NCBI GenBank assembly: GCA_041650595.1
Contig: JBAZKW010000010.1
Coordinates: forward strand, 12,170-76,169
Source: CALFCX01 sp041650595
GTDB lineage: Bacteria; Margulisbacteria; WOR-1; JAKLHX01
Length of the DNA stretch: 64,000 nt
Direction: 5' to 3'
Of this stretch, positions 25,475 through 34,395 are shown piece by piece. Made by a program: the position numbers and the translations under genes. The notes under the pieces are model-generated. The model was not told the DNA's origin. It saw only the letters and a list, made by a program, of their open reading frames with translations, and ran no database searches. Numbering within the stretch: position 1 is the stretch's first letter; every line of letters starts with the position of its first letter.

Positions 25475-26524
25475 TTAAAAGCATTTGCCTTTTGTTTTTT
25501 TCAAACAGACCTTCCTGCCGCATTTGTAACAGATCTCGTTGGGCAGATCCCCCTTGAAAAAGAAGAATTTTACATTTTCAAGCGTGGTCGATGCTATATT
25601 TGACAGAGCTTCTTTCGTAAAAAACCCCTGATGGGACGTTATAAGCACATTGCCGAACGTAAGAAGCCTTGCCAGAGTATCGTCATCTACAAAGCTGGCT
25701 GAATAATCCTTAAAAAAGTATTCGCTCTCTTCCTCGTACACATCAAGCCCCGCGGAACCGATCCTTTTTCCCTTCAAGGCCTCTATCAAGGCTTTTGTAT
25801 CTATAAGCTTGCCCCTGCCGGTATTTATTATCATCACGGAGCTTTTCATCCTGCTTATGCTCTTTTTGTCTATCATGTGATATGTATTTGAAGTCAAAGG
25901 ACAGTTAAGAGAGATCACATCGCTTTTTTTGTATATTTCATCCAGACTGCAGTAGCTCATCCCTGTATCCGCAGCGAACTGTTCATCAGGATCAGGATCA
26001 TATGCAATGACTTTCATGCCAAAGCCTGCCAGTATCCTTACCAGGGCTTTGCCGATCTTGCCTGTACCAATGATCCCGGCAGTCTTTCCTTCCATATCAA
26101 ACCCTATAAGCCCAAGGATGCTGAAATTGTTTTCTCTTGTCCTCAAATAGGCCTTGTGAGTTTTCCTGTTGAGAGCGAGCATAAGAGCCACCGCATGTTC
26201 CGCGACCGCGGCCGGAGAATATGCCGGGACCCTGACCACGTGAAGTCTGCCGTGAGCTGCTTTGAGATCTACATTGTTATACCCCGCACTTCTTAGTGCG
26301 ATCAGCTTTACTCCGTCTTTTTTGAGCAATTTAATTACTTTTGTGTCTATCTTGTCATTGACGAAACAGCATACAGCATCAAATCCACGAGCGATCAAAA
26401 CATTATCGCAGGTAAGTATATCGGCAAAATATTTTATACTGAAACCGTATTTTCTGTTCGCTTCGTTGAAAAAATCTATATCGTATGGCTTTGCGTCAAA
26501 CAAAGCTATTTTTATCTTTTTCAT
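25475..26524 (-). CDS. D-lactate dehydrogenase-like 2-hydroxyacid dehydrogenase with Cys-rich tail
   Basis: 349 residues from the ATG at 26524 (an upstream ATG would add an unlikely 49-residue extension). NAD-binding GTGKIGKALVRILAGFG, the substrate-binding Arg region ALRSAGYNNVD, DVISLNCPLT, NTGRGKLID, and the catalytic His in SHQGFFTKEAL. This is the D-LDH/LdhA subfamily, which reduces pyruvate to D-lactate in fermenters. Unusual: the last residues form a Cys/Lys-rich tail (ICYKCGRKVCLKKTKGKCF) with four Cys, a zinc-ribbon-like or redox tail not usual for the family. Confidence 0.85.
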   Translation of the reverse strand: MKKIKIALFDAKPYDIDFFNEANRKYGFSIKYFADILTCDNVLIARGFDAVCCFVNDKIDTKVIKLLKKDGVKLIALRSAGYNNVDLKAAHGRLHVVRVPAYSPAAVAEHAVALMLALNRKTHKAYLRTRENNFSILGLIGFDMEGKTAGIIGTGKIGKALVRILAGFGMKVIAYDPDPDEQFAADTGMSYCSLDEIYKKSDVISLNCPLTSNTYHMIDKKSISRMKSSVMIINTGRGKLIDTKALIEALKGKRIGSAGLDVYEEESEYFFKDYSASFVDDDTLARLLTFGNVLITSHQGFFTKEALSNIASTTLENVKFFFFKGDLPNEICYKCGRKVCLKKTKGKCF

Positions 26525-26547
26525 TTCGGAATAATTGTAACATATAT

Positions 26548-26576
26548 TTGATTTTTCTCTTATCTCCCTATAGAAT
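26548..26576 (+). promoter_or_regulatory. Sigma-70-like promoter (TTGATT-N17-TAGAAT)
   Basis: -35 at 26548-26553, 17-nt spacer, -10 at 26571-26576, upstream of the lipoprotein gene at 26596. Confidence 0.5.
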
Positions 26577-26595
26577 ATGGTAGGAGGAATATTAA

Positions 26596-27366
26596 ATGAA
26601 AAGAAATCTTTTGGTACCCGCCTTTGCGATATCGATGATAGCTCTTGCAACTTCCTGTGTAGCTGCAGCACTCAAGACCCTGCCCATAGAACTCGGCAAA
26701 GCAAAGATCGTGGCCTATGACAAATCCACAGGCAATGCACGCTGGCAAAGCAATCTTTCGACAATAAAGACAAGTTTTAGCGGAAAACCGTATTATTACA
26801 CCGAAGAGAACGGAAAAGGCAATTTCGGCAGCAACAATGCGTATAAAACATGGAAGACAATGGGTTACTACCAGATCATAGCCGGCGAAACTGTCCCTTA
26901 CGAAGTAAAGCAGACCATGAAAGATGTCTCAGGCAATACAGTGACGACCCTTGACAAATCTTACAATTTGAAAGAAGGTAAGATCATCTGCAGTATTAAC
27001 AATTCCACAAAAATGTTCGATTTCAATAAAAATACTATCGACAAAGACCTAATCGGAAAAGTCCTGGCCAACTTCCCGTTTGAAGCAGGGACTGACGTGA
27101 ATTTTTATTTGTTGACCCACGAGCCATCGCTTTACAACATAACGATGAAAAGCAGAGGGCAAGAAACCATCACGATCAATGGAAAATCCGTTGATTGCTA
27201 CAAAATAGAAATGATACCTGATCTCGGAGCGCTTAGCCTGCTCGGAGCATTTGTCCCAAAAACATATTTTTGGTATACGGTCTCCGCGCCGCATAAATTC
27301 AGGAGATACGAAGGGCTCGAAAGCGGACTTGGAACGCCTGTAATAGTGATGGAATCAGCGGATTAA
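26596..27366 (+). CDS. Putative lipoprotein, DUF3108-like
   Basis: 256 residues with a strong TAGGAGGAATATTAAATG start. The N-terminus is a lipoprotein signal: Lys-Arg start, hydrophobic core (VPAFAISMIALAT) and a lipobox-like ATSC. The mature part is beta-rich with alternating Tyr/Thr segments and resembles DUF3108 (envelope proteins of unknown role), with GQETITINGKSVDCYKIEM near the end. Expected to be exported and lipid-anchored. The tail overlaps the convergent glycoside hydrolase gene by 12 nt. Confidence 0.7.
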   Translation: MKRNLLVPAFAISMIALATSCVAAALKTLPIELGKAKIVAYDKSTGNARWQSNLSTIKTSFSGKPYYYTEENGKGNFGSNNAYKTWKTMGYYQIIAGETVPYEVKQTMKDVSGNTVTTLDKSYNLKEGKIICSINNSTKMFDFNKNTIDKDLIGKVLANFPFEAGTDVNFYLLTHEPSLYNITMKSRGQETITINGKSVDCYKIEMIPDLGALSLLGAFVPKTYFWYTVSAPHKFRRYEGLESGLGTPVIVMESAD

Positions 27367-28578
27367 AGTCTGCGCAGTCCCAGACCCTGCTATCGGGATA
27401 TCTACAAAACTTGGCACTGATAGTGCGCTCACCTGATGTACAGGAGCAGTTTCGGACCATTTTTCTTTTAATGCATAGAAGACTTTCCTAGGCCTGACTT
27501 TGTTGGGCTGGCTCGGATCATTCCAATTAACATCCATCGCGCCGTAATGCTCCTCATTTGAATAACGATCGGGAAGATTGAGGTTTTCATACCCGCCGTT
27601 ATCGTGGGTCCACTGATCCCCTGCTGCCTTCCACCACTCGTCGCTGTATTCGAACTTGCAGCCGCCGGAACATATATCTTTATTCGCCACTATTTCATCC
27701 CACATGTTAGCATCATATTCGGCCTGCAGAGGAGCAAAAGGAGGGCTTTGCTCATATTCCTGAGGAGGAACAAAATCATTGTTCACAGAATCAAGCCCGA
27801 ATTCTGTCAGGATCATCGGTTTTGCGCTGGCAGATCTGTACTGATCGAAAAAATCCCCAAAAGATCTTCCTCTATATACGTTTATTCCCCACACATCCAA
27901 ATTCGGCACAGCGTTGTTATAATAAATTGCGTCATATACTTCTCCGTTTGCCGTTGTAACAGGATGTGCCGGATCGATATCGTGTGCTGCCTGGCAAGCT
28001 TCATTTAGGAGCGAATACCACTGATCATTTTGTCCGGTATAGTTCACTTCATTACCGAAACTCCACATGAGTATCGCAGGATGCTCCTTATGCCTTGTCA
28101 CCATAGTCTTAAATTGGTCCAGATAATATTGTCTTACCGCAGGGTCAGAAACATTTCCACCTACCCAGAGGCCGGCAATAACATAGATAGGTTTTTCTCC
28201 GACGTTGTAGCACTTGTCAAGAAATGCCTCATGGTCCGCGTTGGGATCCCATGAGTAGAGCCTTATTGTATTGCAGTTCATATCTCTAAGCTGGAACTGG
28301 TCCCTGTCCTGCAAAGCTGAATAATTTGGAGTGAAATAGTCGCCTAACGGGGGTTGATCGCCGCTGTCTCCGAGGGGCGTCGGGGCATAACAAACGCTTT
28401 TTACAGTAAAAGGTTTTCCGTCGACATATATCTGCCTGCCGGCTATTGTCACGCTTGACGGTACGTTTTTGATGGCCGGCCTTTGGCTCTTTGCAGGAAC
28501 CGCAGGGATATTTGCTCTTATCGCATCTGCAATAGCGTTTACCTGCTTGCCGCGATCCTCGATCTGTTGGATTTCCAT
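27355..28578 (-). CDS. Glycoside hydrolase, TIM-barrel GH2/GH5-type
   Basis: 407 residues. A TIM-barrel hydrolase of clan A: GRQIYVDGKPFTVKSVCYAP at the start of the barrel, NTIRLYSWDPNADHE, ILMWSFGNEVNYTG with the acid/base Glu after Asn, INVYRGRSFGDFF, and MILTEFGLDS with the nucleophile Glu. The arrangement fits GH2 catalytic cores or GH5-like beta-glycosidases. No signal peptide is visible, so it may act inside the cell or be exported by another route. GAGAGG lies before the ATG. Expressed from an alternative-sigma promoter (28595-28624), divergent from the gene at 28713. Confidence 0.8.
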   Translation of the reverse strand: MEIQQIEDRGKQVNAIADAIRANIPAVPAKSQRPAIKNVPSSVTIAGRQIYVDGKPFTVKSVCYAPTPLGDSGDQPPLGDYFTPNYSALQDRDQFQLRDMNCNTIRLYSWDPNADHEAFLDKCYNVGEKPIYVIAGLWVGGNVSDPAVRQYYLDQFKTMVTRHKEHPAILMWSFGNEVNYTGQNDQWYSLLNEACQAAHDIDPAHPVTTANGEVYDAIYYNNAVPNLDVWGINVYRGRSFGDFFDQYRSASAKPMILTEFGLDSVNNDFVPPQEYEQSPPFAPLQAEYDANMWDEIVANKDICSGGCKFEYSDEWWKAAGDQWTHDNGGYENLNLPDRYSNEEHYGAMDVNWNDPSQPNKVRPRKVFYALKEKWSETAPVHQVSALSVPSFVDIPIAGSGTAQTLIR

Positions 28579-28594
28579 AAATACCTCTCTGTTT

Positions 28595-28624
28595 ATTTAT
28601 CGGTGATTATCCCAAACAATTTCA
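28595..28624 (-). promoter_or_regulatory. Alternative-sigma promoter (TGAAATTG-N14-CGATAAAT)
   Basis: Minus strand: -35-like 28624-28617, -10-like 28602-28595, spacer 14 nt. Drives the glycoside hydrolase. Confidence 0.76.
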
Positions 28625-28649
28625 CTTAAAAGGAATAATGAAAATTCGC

Positions 28650-28679
28650 TGAAATTATTGGATTTTTCGTTCGATATGT
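28650..28679 (+). promoter_or_regulatory. Alternative-sigma promoter (TGAAATTA-N14-CGATATGT)
   Basis: TGAAATTA at 28650-28657, 14-nt spacer, CGATATGT at 28672-28679. Drives the gene at 28713. Divergent partner of the site at 28595. Confidence 0.74.
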
Positions 28680-28712
28680 ATTTGATACAAAAATACAAGA
28701 CAGGAGAAATAC

Positions 28713-29489
28713 ATGTTAACAGTTCATCTTAATCTCGAACACAGGGTTGTTACGGCCAGAGGACTAGCCAGAAATTATTGCTCGCGTCTAAACACTCAGG
28801 ATTTTTCTAATGGTGTGAGTATAATCGCCTATAGCGGAAGAAACAAGGATTTGACACTGGTGCCAGGCAAAGAAGGTCTAAGATGCAAGGAAATGAACAT
28901 GACCATGCCCTGGATGGGTAAAGTAGCGCGTCAGCTAAGCGCATGTGGCGTTACCCAACTTACACTTCATAAGCCAGAGTCCATAACTGAAACTGCAGAA
29001 AAACTTATTCAAACAGTATTTAGGACCTTGACAACCAGGACGATCCCTTCCGCAGTAGAAACGCTATCCCTCTTTCCCGTTAATTTTGAGGTAGAAGGAA
29101 TTAGTACGGATTTTACTTTGCAGGATCTGTTTGAAGCAAGCACGGCAGGAAGGACCATGCGTTGGGCACATACGCTTAGTCAGCCAAGAGCAATTACAGA
29201 ATATTTGGCCTTGAGGCCTTTTATGAAACCAGCCTTGATCGCAAAAACGATCCTTGATAAATTCCCTGTTAGGCATATCGTCCTTTTCGGAGAAGCACTA
29301 GCAGGGATCAGAGCATCTGACGGACAAATAGAGGTATCTGAAATCGCTTCAAATGATATCAACCGGTTAAGCCACATATTGCGACCGTTCACTGGTGATG
29401 TTCAGCACGCAATATTGGATGAAATGGCAGGTATCGATCCGTCTACTGGAGGCGTGATCAGCCGTATATTAACTCATCAACATCCCTGA
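28713..29489 (+). CDS. Lineage-specific protein, paralog of the 39417-40208 product
   Basis: 258 residues, function unknown. A segment DLFEASTAGRTMRW followed by AITEYLALRPFMKPALIAKTILDKFP is nearly repeated in the protein at 39417-40208 (DLFEAQTLGRTLGF, TEYLALRPFMKPSYIAEILLDKLP), so the two are paralogs. An AGGAGAAATAC Shine-Dalgarno precedes the ATG. The N-terminus is Arg-rich (RVVTARGLARNYCSRLN). No signal peptide or membrane segment. Its 3' end overlaps the convergent srkA-like gene by 32 nt. Confidence 0.65.
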   Translation: MLTVHLNLEHRVVTARGLARNYCSRLNTQDFSNGVSIIAYSGRNKDLTLVPGKEGLRCKEMNMTMPWMGKVARQLSACGVTQLTLHKPESITETAEKLIQTVFRTLTTRTIPSAVETLSLFPVNFEVEGISTDFTLQDLFEASTAGRTMRWAHTLSQPRAITEYLALRPFMKPALIAKTILDKFPVRHIVLFGEALAGIRASDGQIEVSEIASNDINRLSHILRPFTGDVQHAILDEMAGIDPSTGGVISRILTHQHP

Positions 29490-30408
29490 TCAGCTGGCCC
29501 CAATATTTTTTTGTGCCCCATTCGGGAAAATGGATCTCAAATCCGGGGTCGTCTTTTTGGACCGCGCACCAGGATGCAAAATGGATCATGCGCATAGCGC
29601 GCAGATAAGGGATGAACTCAAGCGACGACCTGTCAAATGTTGAAAAGGTCTCATATCCGCTTATGAACCATTCTATTTCGTTAACGCAGTTCTCTATTTT
29701 ATCGGGAAGCAGCATCCACATATCCTGCACGGGCGGCCCGACACACATATCATCAAAGTCAACGACATAAGTGCCTTCTCCCGGCCTGTGGATAAAATTC
29801 CCTCTGTGGATATCCCCGTGAAGTCTTATTTTGGAATGAGCGGCAAAATTGTCGGATGCTACTTTGATCAGATTTGCAACTGTATTTTTGAAAGGGCCGA
29901 CAAAATCCTCGGGCATAGCCTTTAATTTGATAATAGTCTTAGCGTGGGCCGCGGTCGCAGTATCCGGCGCCCAGATCACCCGTTTTGACGATTTAGGCTC
30001 GGCACCGACAAGGTGCATCTTGCCAATGAGCTGTCCGATATTAATCCAGCCCTCTTTGTCGAACTCATCCAGTGCGCGTCCGCCTTTTTTTGGAAATAAC
30101 GCAAAACATATTCCGTCATGCTCAAAAAGCGTTTTGCCGTCAAATTCAAGCGGAGGAATAACGTGATTATCAAGTTCAAACAGTTCTTTTATAAAAAAAT
30201 GCTCTTCGAGTATCATTTCCTGCGTCCAGCGATCCGGCCGGTAGAACTTTACTATCAATCTGTTTTTTGATGCTTTCTCTTCAAGCTCAAAGACCCTGTT
30301 GATATAGCTGTTGCGTTTGATGACCAGTCCGCTCAAAGGGATATCCGTTACGTTCGACACAGCATCAATAACAAAGTCCTGCGTCAATTGTTCCCAAACA
30401 TTATCCAT
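29458..30408 (-). CDS. SrkA/YihE-like stress-response kinase (phosphotransferase family)
   Basis: 316 residues of the APH/choline-kinase-like fold. Catalytic loop IRLHGDIHRGNFIH (HGDxHxxN), metal-binding VVDFDDMCVGP, and an N-terminal lysine region (LIVKFYRPDRW). This arrangement matches SrkA (YihE/RdoA), a Ser/Thr kinase acting in stress survival. No Shine-Dalgarno is seen, and the ATG at 30408 may be poorly translated or leaderless. Located between two alternative-sigma genes but without that promoter type. Confidence 0.85.
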   Translation of the reverse strand: MDNVWEQLTQDFVIDAVSNVTDIPLSGLVIKRNSYINRVFELEEKASKNRLIVKFYRPDRWTQEMILEEHFFIKELFELDNHVIPPLEFDGKTLFEHDGICFALFPKKGGRALDEFDKEGWINIGQLIGKMHLVGAEPKSSKRVIWAPDTATAAHAKTIIKLKAMPEDFVGPFKNTVANLIKVASDNFAAHSKIRLHGDIHRGNFIHRPGEGTYVVDFDDMCVGPPVQDMWMLLPDKIENCVNEIEWFISGYETFSTFDRSSLEFIPYLRAMRMIHFASWCAVQKDDPGFEIHFPEWGTKKYWGQLIRDVDELIYG

Positions 30409-30430
30409 ATGACAATGTTAGCATTTTTAG

Positions 30431-30460
30431 TGAAATTTTTGATCCAAATGTACGAAATAT
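30431..30460 (+). promoter_or_regulatory. Alternative-sigma promoter (TGAAATTT-N14-CGAAATAT)
   Basis: TGAAATTT at 30431-30438, 14-nt spacer, CGAAATAT at 30453-30460, 20 nt before the gene at 30480. Confidence 0.66.
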
Positions 30461-30479
30461 TATTTGAGAGGTAATAATA

Positions 30480-31922
30480 ATGGATCCTGTAAGTTCTTCA
30501 ACGGCCATTGACGGAGTTATCAAATACTTTGAAAACCCTTCAAATCATTTGGACGATGATAAGCGCCATGTATCAAAAAAAGAACTGCTAAGCGCCAGGG
30601 AAAAAGTATCGGCAGAGGCTGTTTCTTCTATCGAGGCAATGTCAACGGATTTTGATCCGATCTATTTACAAATTTCTCGACTTCAAAAAGAAGGCGCTAA
30701 GAATGACAAAGAGATATCCATGAGGGATCTCTATGCTCTGCGCAGGGGCACCGGATATCACAAAGAAGACATCTTGGCCCAAACTTCTTTGATAACAAGC
30801 GAGATCGATGCAATATCCAATTCATTAGCTATAGCTATAAAAGGACTAGCCGACTTAGCTGCACACTTCTCTGCCAAGGAAAACCACACCTGCAAAGACC
30901 CCAAATATGTGACGATCAAAGAACTGGAACAGGTATACGGCAAGATCAGCCGGGAAGCTGATGTGGTAATAGACACGATCTCTTCGCTGCCAAAAACTTG
31001 GCCTATAAGGATGCTGGACAACGAATGGTTTGGGGGTGACGCCCAGATCTCGGTCAAAGACCTTTCGGCTGCCGGGGCAGCTTTAAAAACTGATATAAAA
31101 CCAGGAAAGGATATAATGAATTTCCGTAAAGTTTTTTTGCCTCAGCTGGCCATAATTTCGTCTTGCTATGGGACAACAGCAGCAATACTTAATAATGCCG
31201 GTTCTATCCAAAAGGAGACGCAATACATTGTCAATTTAAAGAGGAAAAGGCATGACGATCCTGCTGATGGACTTGTGGAATATTTAGTTAATGCTGTGGT
31301 GAATAAAGCTACCGCAGACGATACAGAAATAATGGTCGACAAAAAGACATTCGACCAGTGCAAAGAAGGACAGGTGCTTTCGAGAAAAAGCAGTCTGTGG
31401 GATATTTTGGACGGTGTTGAATACACTGTCACGATATCAAGTAAAAGAGAAGCCGCAGAATACTCCTGGACAGCCAAAGACGGCTCCGTGCATGCGATCA
31501 GCGCCGATGATTACAAGATCTTTATGAACAGGCTAAAGTTTGCGGATGCGAGTTCTTTCACAGTACCGTTTAACAACGTAGAGACGACCTATCTCAACAT
31601 GGGCAATATTGAGGACCTGGGAATAACAGACATCAAGCCGCTTAAGAGATGCTTTGTTGAAATTAAATTAGAGAACAAGTCGACTCTTACAATAGAAGTT
31701 CCGCAAAGAGCCTATGACAATGCCGGAGAACTCTGGTCACCGGAAAATGAGAAATCAGGGATCATTGCAAAAGGCAAACTGTCCAAGGTATCCGGAAAGA
31801 TCGTCAAAAAATGGACTGAACCGGACGACAAATTTGTCGCTGGGATCATGCCTGATGGAACAGAGATAATACTGCCGGTTGAAGTCGCTTCAAAGATATA
31901 TTCGCCCCAACTGGAAAAATGA
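30480..31922 (+). CDS. Lineage-specific 480-residue protein with repeated helix-entry motif
   Basis: Unknown function. The N-terminal 250 residues contain a recurring short pattern, an acidic turn followed by I/V-S/T-x-x-D/E-L: DDDKRHVSKKELL, NDKEISMRDLY, DPKYVTIKELE and GGDAQISVKDLS. These resemble the second half of EF-hand loops and entering helices, although full calcium-binding loops are not evident. The C-terminal half is beta-rich with charged loops. GAGAGGTAATAATAATG is the start context. No signal peptide. Driven by the alternative-sigma promoter at 30431. Confidence 0.6.
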   Translation: MDPVSSSTAIDGVIKYFENPSNHLDDDKRHVSKKELLSAREKVSAEAVSSIEAMSTDFDPIYLQISRLQKEGAKNDKEISMRDLYALRRGTGYHKEDILAQTSLITSEIDAISNSLAIAIKGLADLAAHFSAKENHTCKDPKYVTIKELEQVYGKISREADVVIDTISSLPKTWPIRMLDNEWFGGDAQISVKDLSAAGAALKTDIKPGKDIMNFRKVFLPQLAIISSCYGTTAAILNNAGSIQKETQYIVNLKRKRHDDPADGLVEYLVNAVVNKATADDTEIMVDKKTFDQCKEGQVLSRKSSLWDILDGVEYTVTISSKREAAEYSWTAKDGSVHAISADDYKIFMNRLKFADASSFTVPFNNVETTYLNMGNIEDLGITDIKPLKRCFVEIKLENKSTLTIEVPQRAYDNAGELWSPENEKSGIIAKGKLSKVSGKIVKKWTEPDDKFVAGIMPDGTEIILPVEVASKIYSPQLEK

Positions 31923-31948
31923 CCTTGCATTTTTCATAGAATTGATCT

Positions 31949-33049
31949 TCATTTTAATCCTGTTATAAACCTCGCCTTTATCATGCATTCGTCCCATTCG
32001 CCATTCGGCGTAGAGTCCCAGACAATACCGCCGCCGACCCCCATTTCGCCGGTGTTGCCGCGGAATAATAAGGTGCGTATAGGCACATTGAACATAAGGT
32101 CTTTATTCGGAGTGATATAGCCGATGGCGCCGGTATAGATACGCCTGTCTTCCCGCTCAAGTCCCCTGATTATTTCCATGGCATGTATCTTGGGAGCCCC
32201 GGTAACGGATCCTGAAGGATGAAGTGCTTTGAACAGGTCATACAAACGCATATTTCTGTCGACCGAGGCCGTAACAGTGGATGTCATCTGGAACAGCGTC
32301 CTGTATCCGGCAACCTCAAAAAGCCGGGGAGCCCGGACATCATGCCCGATCCTGCCCAGGTCATTTCTCAAAAGGTCCGCTATCATGACGTTCTCGGCCC
32401 GGTTCTTTGGATCGTGTTCCAGGAAATATCCGCCGAAAATATTGTTCATCATCCCTTCCCTGAACCACGTGCCTTTCATCGGCTTGGTGACGATATGGTT
32501 GCCGCTCTTTTTCATAAAGAGTTCCGGCGACAATGACAGTATCGAAAAATCATCTGCCTCGATGTAAGCCGGGTACGGTACCGGCTGGACATCGAACAAG
32601 CCCCTGTACAGCGCATATTTATCGGCACCATGCTCCAAAAGGAACTTCATGCAATATGTTATCTGATACACGTCCCCGCGCTCTATAAATGACCTGATCG
32701 CATCGATATCTTTGAAGTAGTCTGAACGGCTTATATTAGTGGTGATGATTTTAAGCGGGACTTTCCCGTCAACATGGTTTTGCGGCCGGCTGCGAGTGCG
32801 TCTGACAGGCCTGTCATAAATCCCCATATACACCAAAGGGAAATCATAACCCTTATCAGTCGCCAGCTTGTCCTCAAAAGCGTACCCAGCTTCGTACGAA
32901 AGTAATCCCGCAAGATGATAACCTTTTGCCAGAGCCACCTCCATTTCATCAAAACAATCGGACACTTTTTCGTGCGTATAGCATGAGATAATCCTTATGG
33001 GATCTTTGAACAATAAAGGTTCTTTTTCAAATTCTATAAGAACTTGCAT
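31949..33049 (-). CDS. pabB: Aminodeoxychorismate synthase component I (PabB)
   Basis: 366 residues. Chorismate-utilising enzyme that makes aminodeoxychorismate for p-aminobenzoate/folate. Key pieces: RGDVYQITYCMKF, PELFMKKSGNHIVTKPMKGTWFR with the nucleophilic Lys of the PabB PIKGT-type motif (here PMKGT), DLLRNDLGRIG, HPSGSVTGAPKIHAMEII, and GAIGYITPNKDLMFNVPIRTL. Lysine in the motif separates it from anthranilate synthase TrpE. No glutaminase or lyase partner is adjacent. Starts at an ATG at 33049. Confidence 0.92.
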   Translation of the reverse strand: MQVLIEFEKEPLLFKDPIRIISCYTHEKVSDCFDEMEVALAKGYHLAGLLSYEAGYAFEDKLATDKGYDFPLVYMGIYDRPVRRTRSRPQNHVDGKVPLKIITTNISRSDYFKDIDAIRSFIERGDVYQITYCMKFLLEHGADKYALYRGLFDVQPVPYPAYIEADDFSILSLSPELFMKKSGNHIVTKPMKGTWFREGMMNNIFGGYFLEHDPKNRAENVMIADLLRNDLGRIGHDVRAPRLFEVAGYRTLFQMTSTVTASVDRNMRLYDLFKALHPSGSVTGAPKIHAMEIIRGLEREDRRIYTGAIGYITPNKDLMFNVPIRTLLFRGNTGEMGVGGGIVWDSTPNGEWDECMIKARFITGLK

Positions 33050-33135
33050 TTGTTTAAGTGAGGTCTGGATGCCTGCGGGGAGGCTATTGCATAACCCTGA
33101 AAAAATTATAGCACGCCATCAGTCGTTAAGAACGC

Positions 33136-33164
33136 TTGACAACTAAAATGCCTTGTATCATAAT
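33136..33164 (+). promoter_or_regulatory. Strong sigma-70 promoter (TTGACA-N17-CATAAT)
   Basis: TTGACA at 33136-33141, 17-nt spacer, CATAAT at 33159-33164. Drives the secretion operon. It implies a 5' leader of about 145 nt (33171-33316) in which I see no clear structured element. Confidence 0.8.
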
Positions 33165-33316
33165 TATGCTTGTCCAAAACAAGATCATGACAGAAATATG
33201 TACGAATTTTCCGAGTGTATCTAACACCTTATTTTTCTCATCAGGCTTTTTTTCAAAGAAAAACCACCCGCTATTTTGTCGGCTCAAATTCTATTAAGAA
33301 AGGAGGTGAAATTATA

Positions 33317-33844
33317 ATGAAGAAAATAGTATTGCTCCTTGCAGCGGTCATAATGATCAGTGCATCAGGAACGTTATTTGCCGTTGTTACTCCACTTTGT
33401 CACCCTGACGTTCCAACTGGTCCGTGTGTACAGCCAACGGATACACAGCTGATCAACATATGCATACCGTACATCTTGAGGCTTACTGTTGATCCCGACT
33501 CCGTTAATCTGGCGATCGATTGTCACGATCTGGGACCGGACGGTTACGGCTCGGCTACGGCTACCGGAACATATCATGTGGCAACCAACATGAGCAACCA
33601 GAAGATAACCGGTAAGATCAACACGGCTATGCCTGCTGGCACGGTTTTGAAGACAACCCTGAGCGCCGTCCCCGGCTCCACGTCTCTAGGTCAGAAAGTC
33701 TTAACAACTGTTCCGGTAAATCTGGTACAGGGTATTACGAAGGTAAATGGAACCGGTTCCATAAACTATTTGTTGGAAGCTACTTATGTGGCTGACCCGA
33801 CAACTACGAGCAGGATCGCGACTTATACGATCACATCGATGTAA
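33317..33844 (+). CDS. Secreted subunit-like protein (possible pilin/fibre subunit)
   Basis: 175 residues from the ATG at 33317, which has a perfect AAGGAGGTGA Shine-Dalgarno. It follows a classic signal peptide (MKKIVLLLAAVIMISASGTLFA). The mature part has four cysteines (PLCHP, GPCVQ, INICIP, IDCHD) and alternating beta-strands with Thr/Val, as in fimbrial or spore-coat-U-type subunits. The first gene of a four-gene operon with a chaperone-like and an usher-like protein, which suggests an exported, assembled structural subunit. No family assigned. Confidence 0.7.
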   Translation: MKKIVLLLAAVIMISASGTLFAVVTPLCHPDVPTGPCVQPTDTQLINICIPYILRLTVDPDSVNLAIDCHDLGPDGYGSATATGTYHVATNMSNQKITGKINTAMPAGTVLKTTLSAVPGSTSLGQKVLTTVPVNLVQGITKVNGTGSINYLLEATYVADPTTTSRIATYTITSM

Positions 33845-33855
33845 AAGGTATTGTT

Positions 33856-34395
33856 TTGGACATGACATTTAAATATAAATATTTAAATCGTTCTGGATCA
33901 GCTCCGGTGGCCTGGTTGTTCATCGGGTTGTCTGTTTTTTTGTCTTTGCATGCCGGCTCTTTCGCATACTCGATAAGGGTCGACAACAAGCATTTAAATC
34001 TGACAAACCGGTCAGCCCAGGCCGCCGGGACCGGTTTTGACTGCGTATCGGCATACGAATCTGCAGAAAATGATTCAAAATTGACCGTTTCAGGATTTTT
34101 GGATGATGAAAAGTGGGAGGTGTCGGCCAGAGCAAGTGCCCCCGCTTTAAGACGAGGAGATGTTGTGTTGTACCTCAGAAGGACATCCGGCGGTAGCGGA
34201 TCAGGAAATGTTACCGGCGGGACCGGATGGACAAGGATCGAAAGTTCCAACACAAGATTTTTCTCCGGTTCGGGCAATCTAAAGGATATCTCCGTGCAGA
34301 TGAGGGCGGAAGGAAACGAAACAAATCTGACGCCGGGAGTTCTCAATATCACGGTAGACTACTTGCTATCTGTTTCGGGAGGCGGTGCGCGATGA
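33856..34395 (+). CDS. Secreted beta-rich protein, second subunit-like product
   Basis: 179 residues. The start is ambiguous: a TTG at 33856 has AGG at good spacing, while an ATG at 33862 has it too far away. A hydrophobic segment (WLFIGLSVFLSLHAGSFA) acts as signal sequence. The mature protein is Ser/Gly/Thr-rich and beta-predicted, ending LNITVDYLLSVSGGGAR. The gene ends in an ATGA overlap with the chaperone gene, so expression is coupled. Possibly a minor or tip subunit of the structure made by this operon (inference). Confidence 0.6.
   Translation: MDMTFKYKYLNRSGSAPVAWLFIGLSVFLSLHAGSFAYSIRVDNKHLNLTNRSAQAAGTGFDCVSAYESAENDSKLTVSGFLDDEKWEVSARASAPALRRGDVVLYLRRTSGGSGSGNVTGGTGWTRIESSNTRFFSGSGNLKDISVQMRAEGNETNLTPGVLNITVDYLLSVSGGGAR

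Noticed and set aside
33171..33316. Possible riboswitch in the 145-nt leader of the secretion operon
   Set aside because: No recognisable aptamer and only a weak hairpin near the T-run; not supportable.
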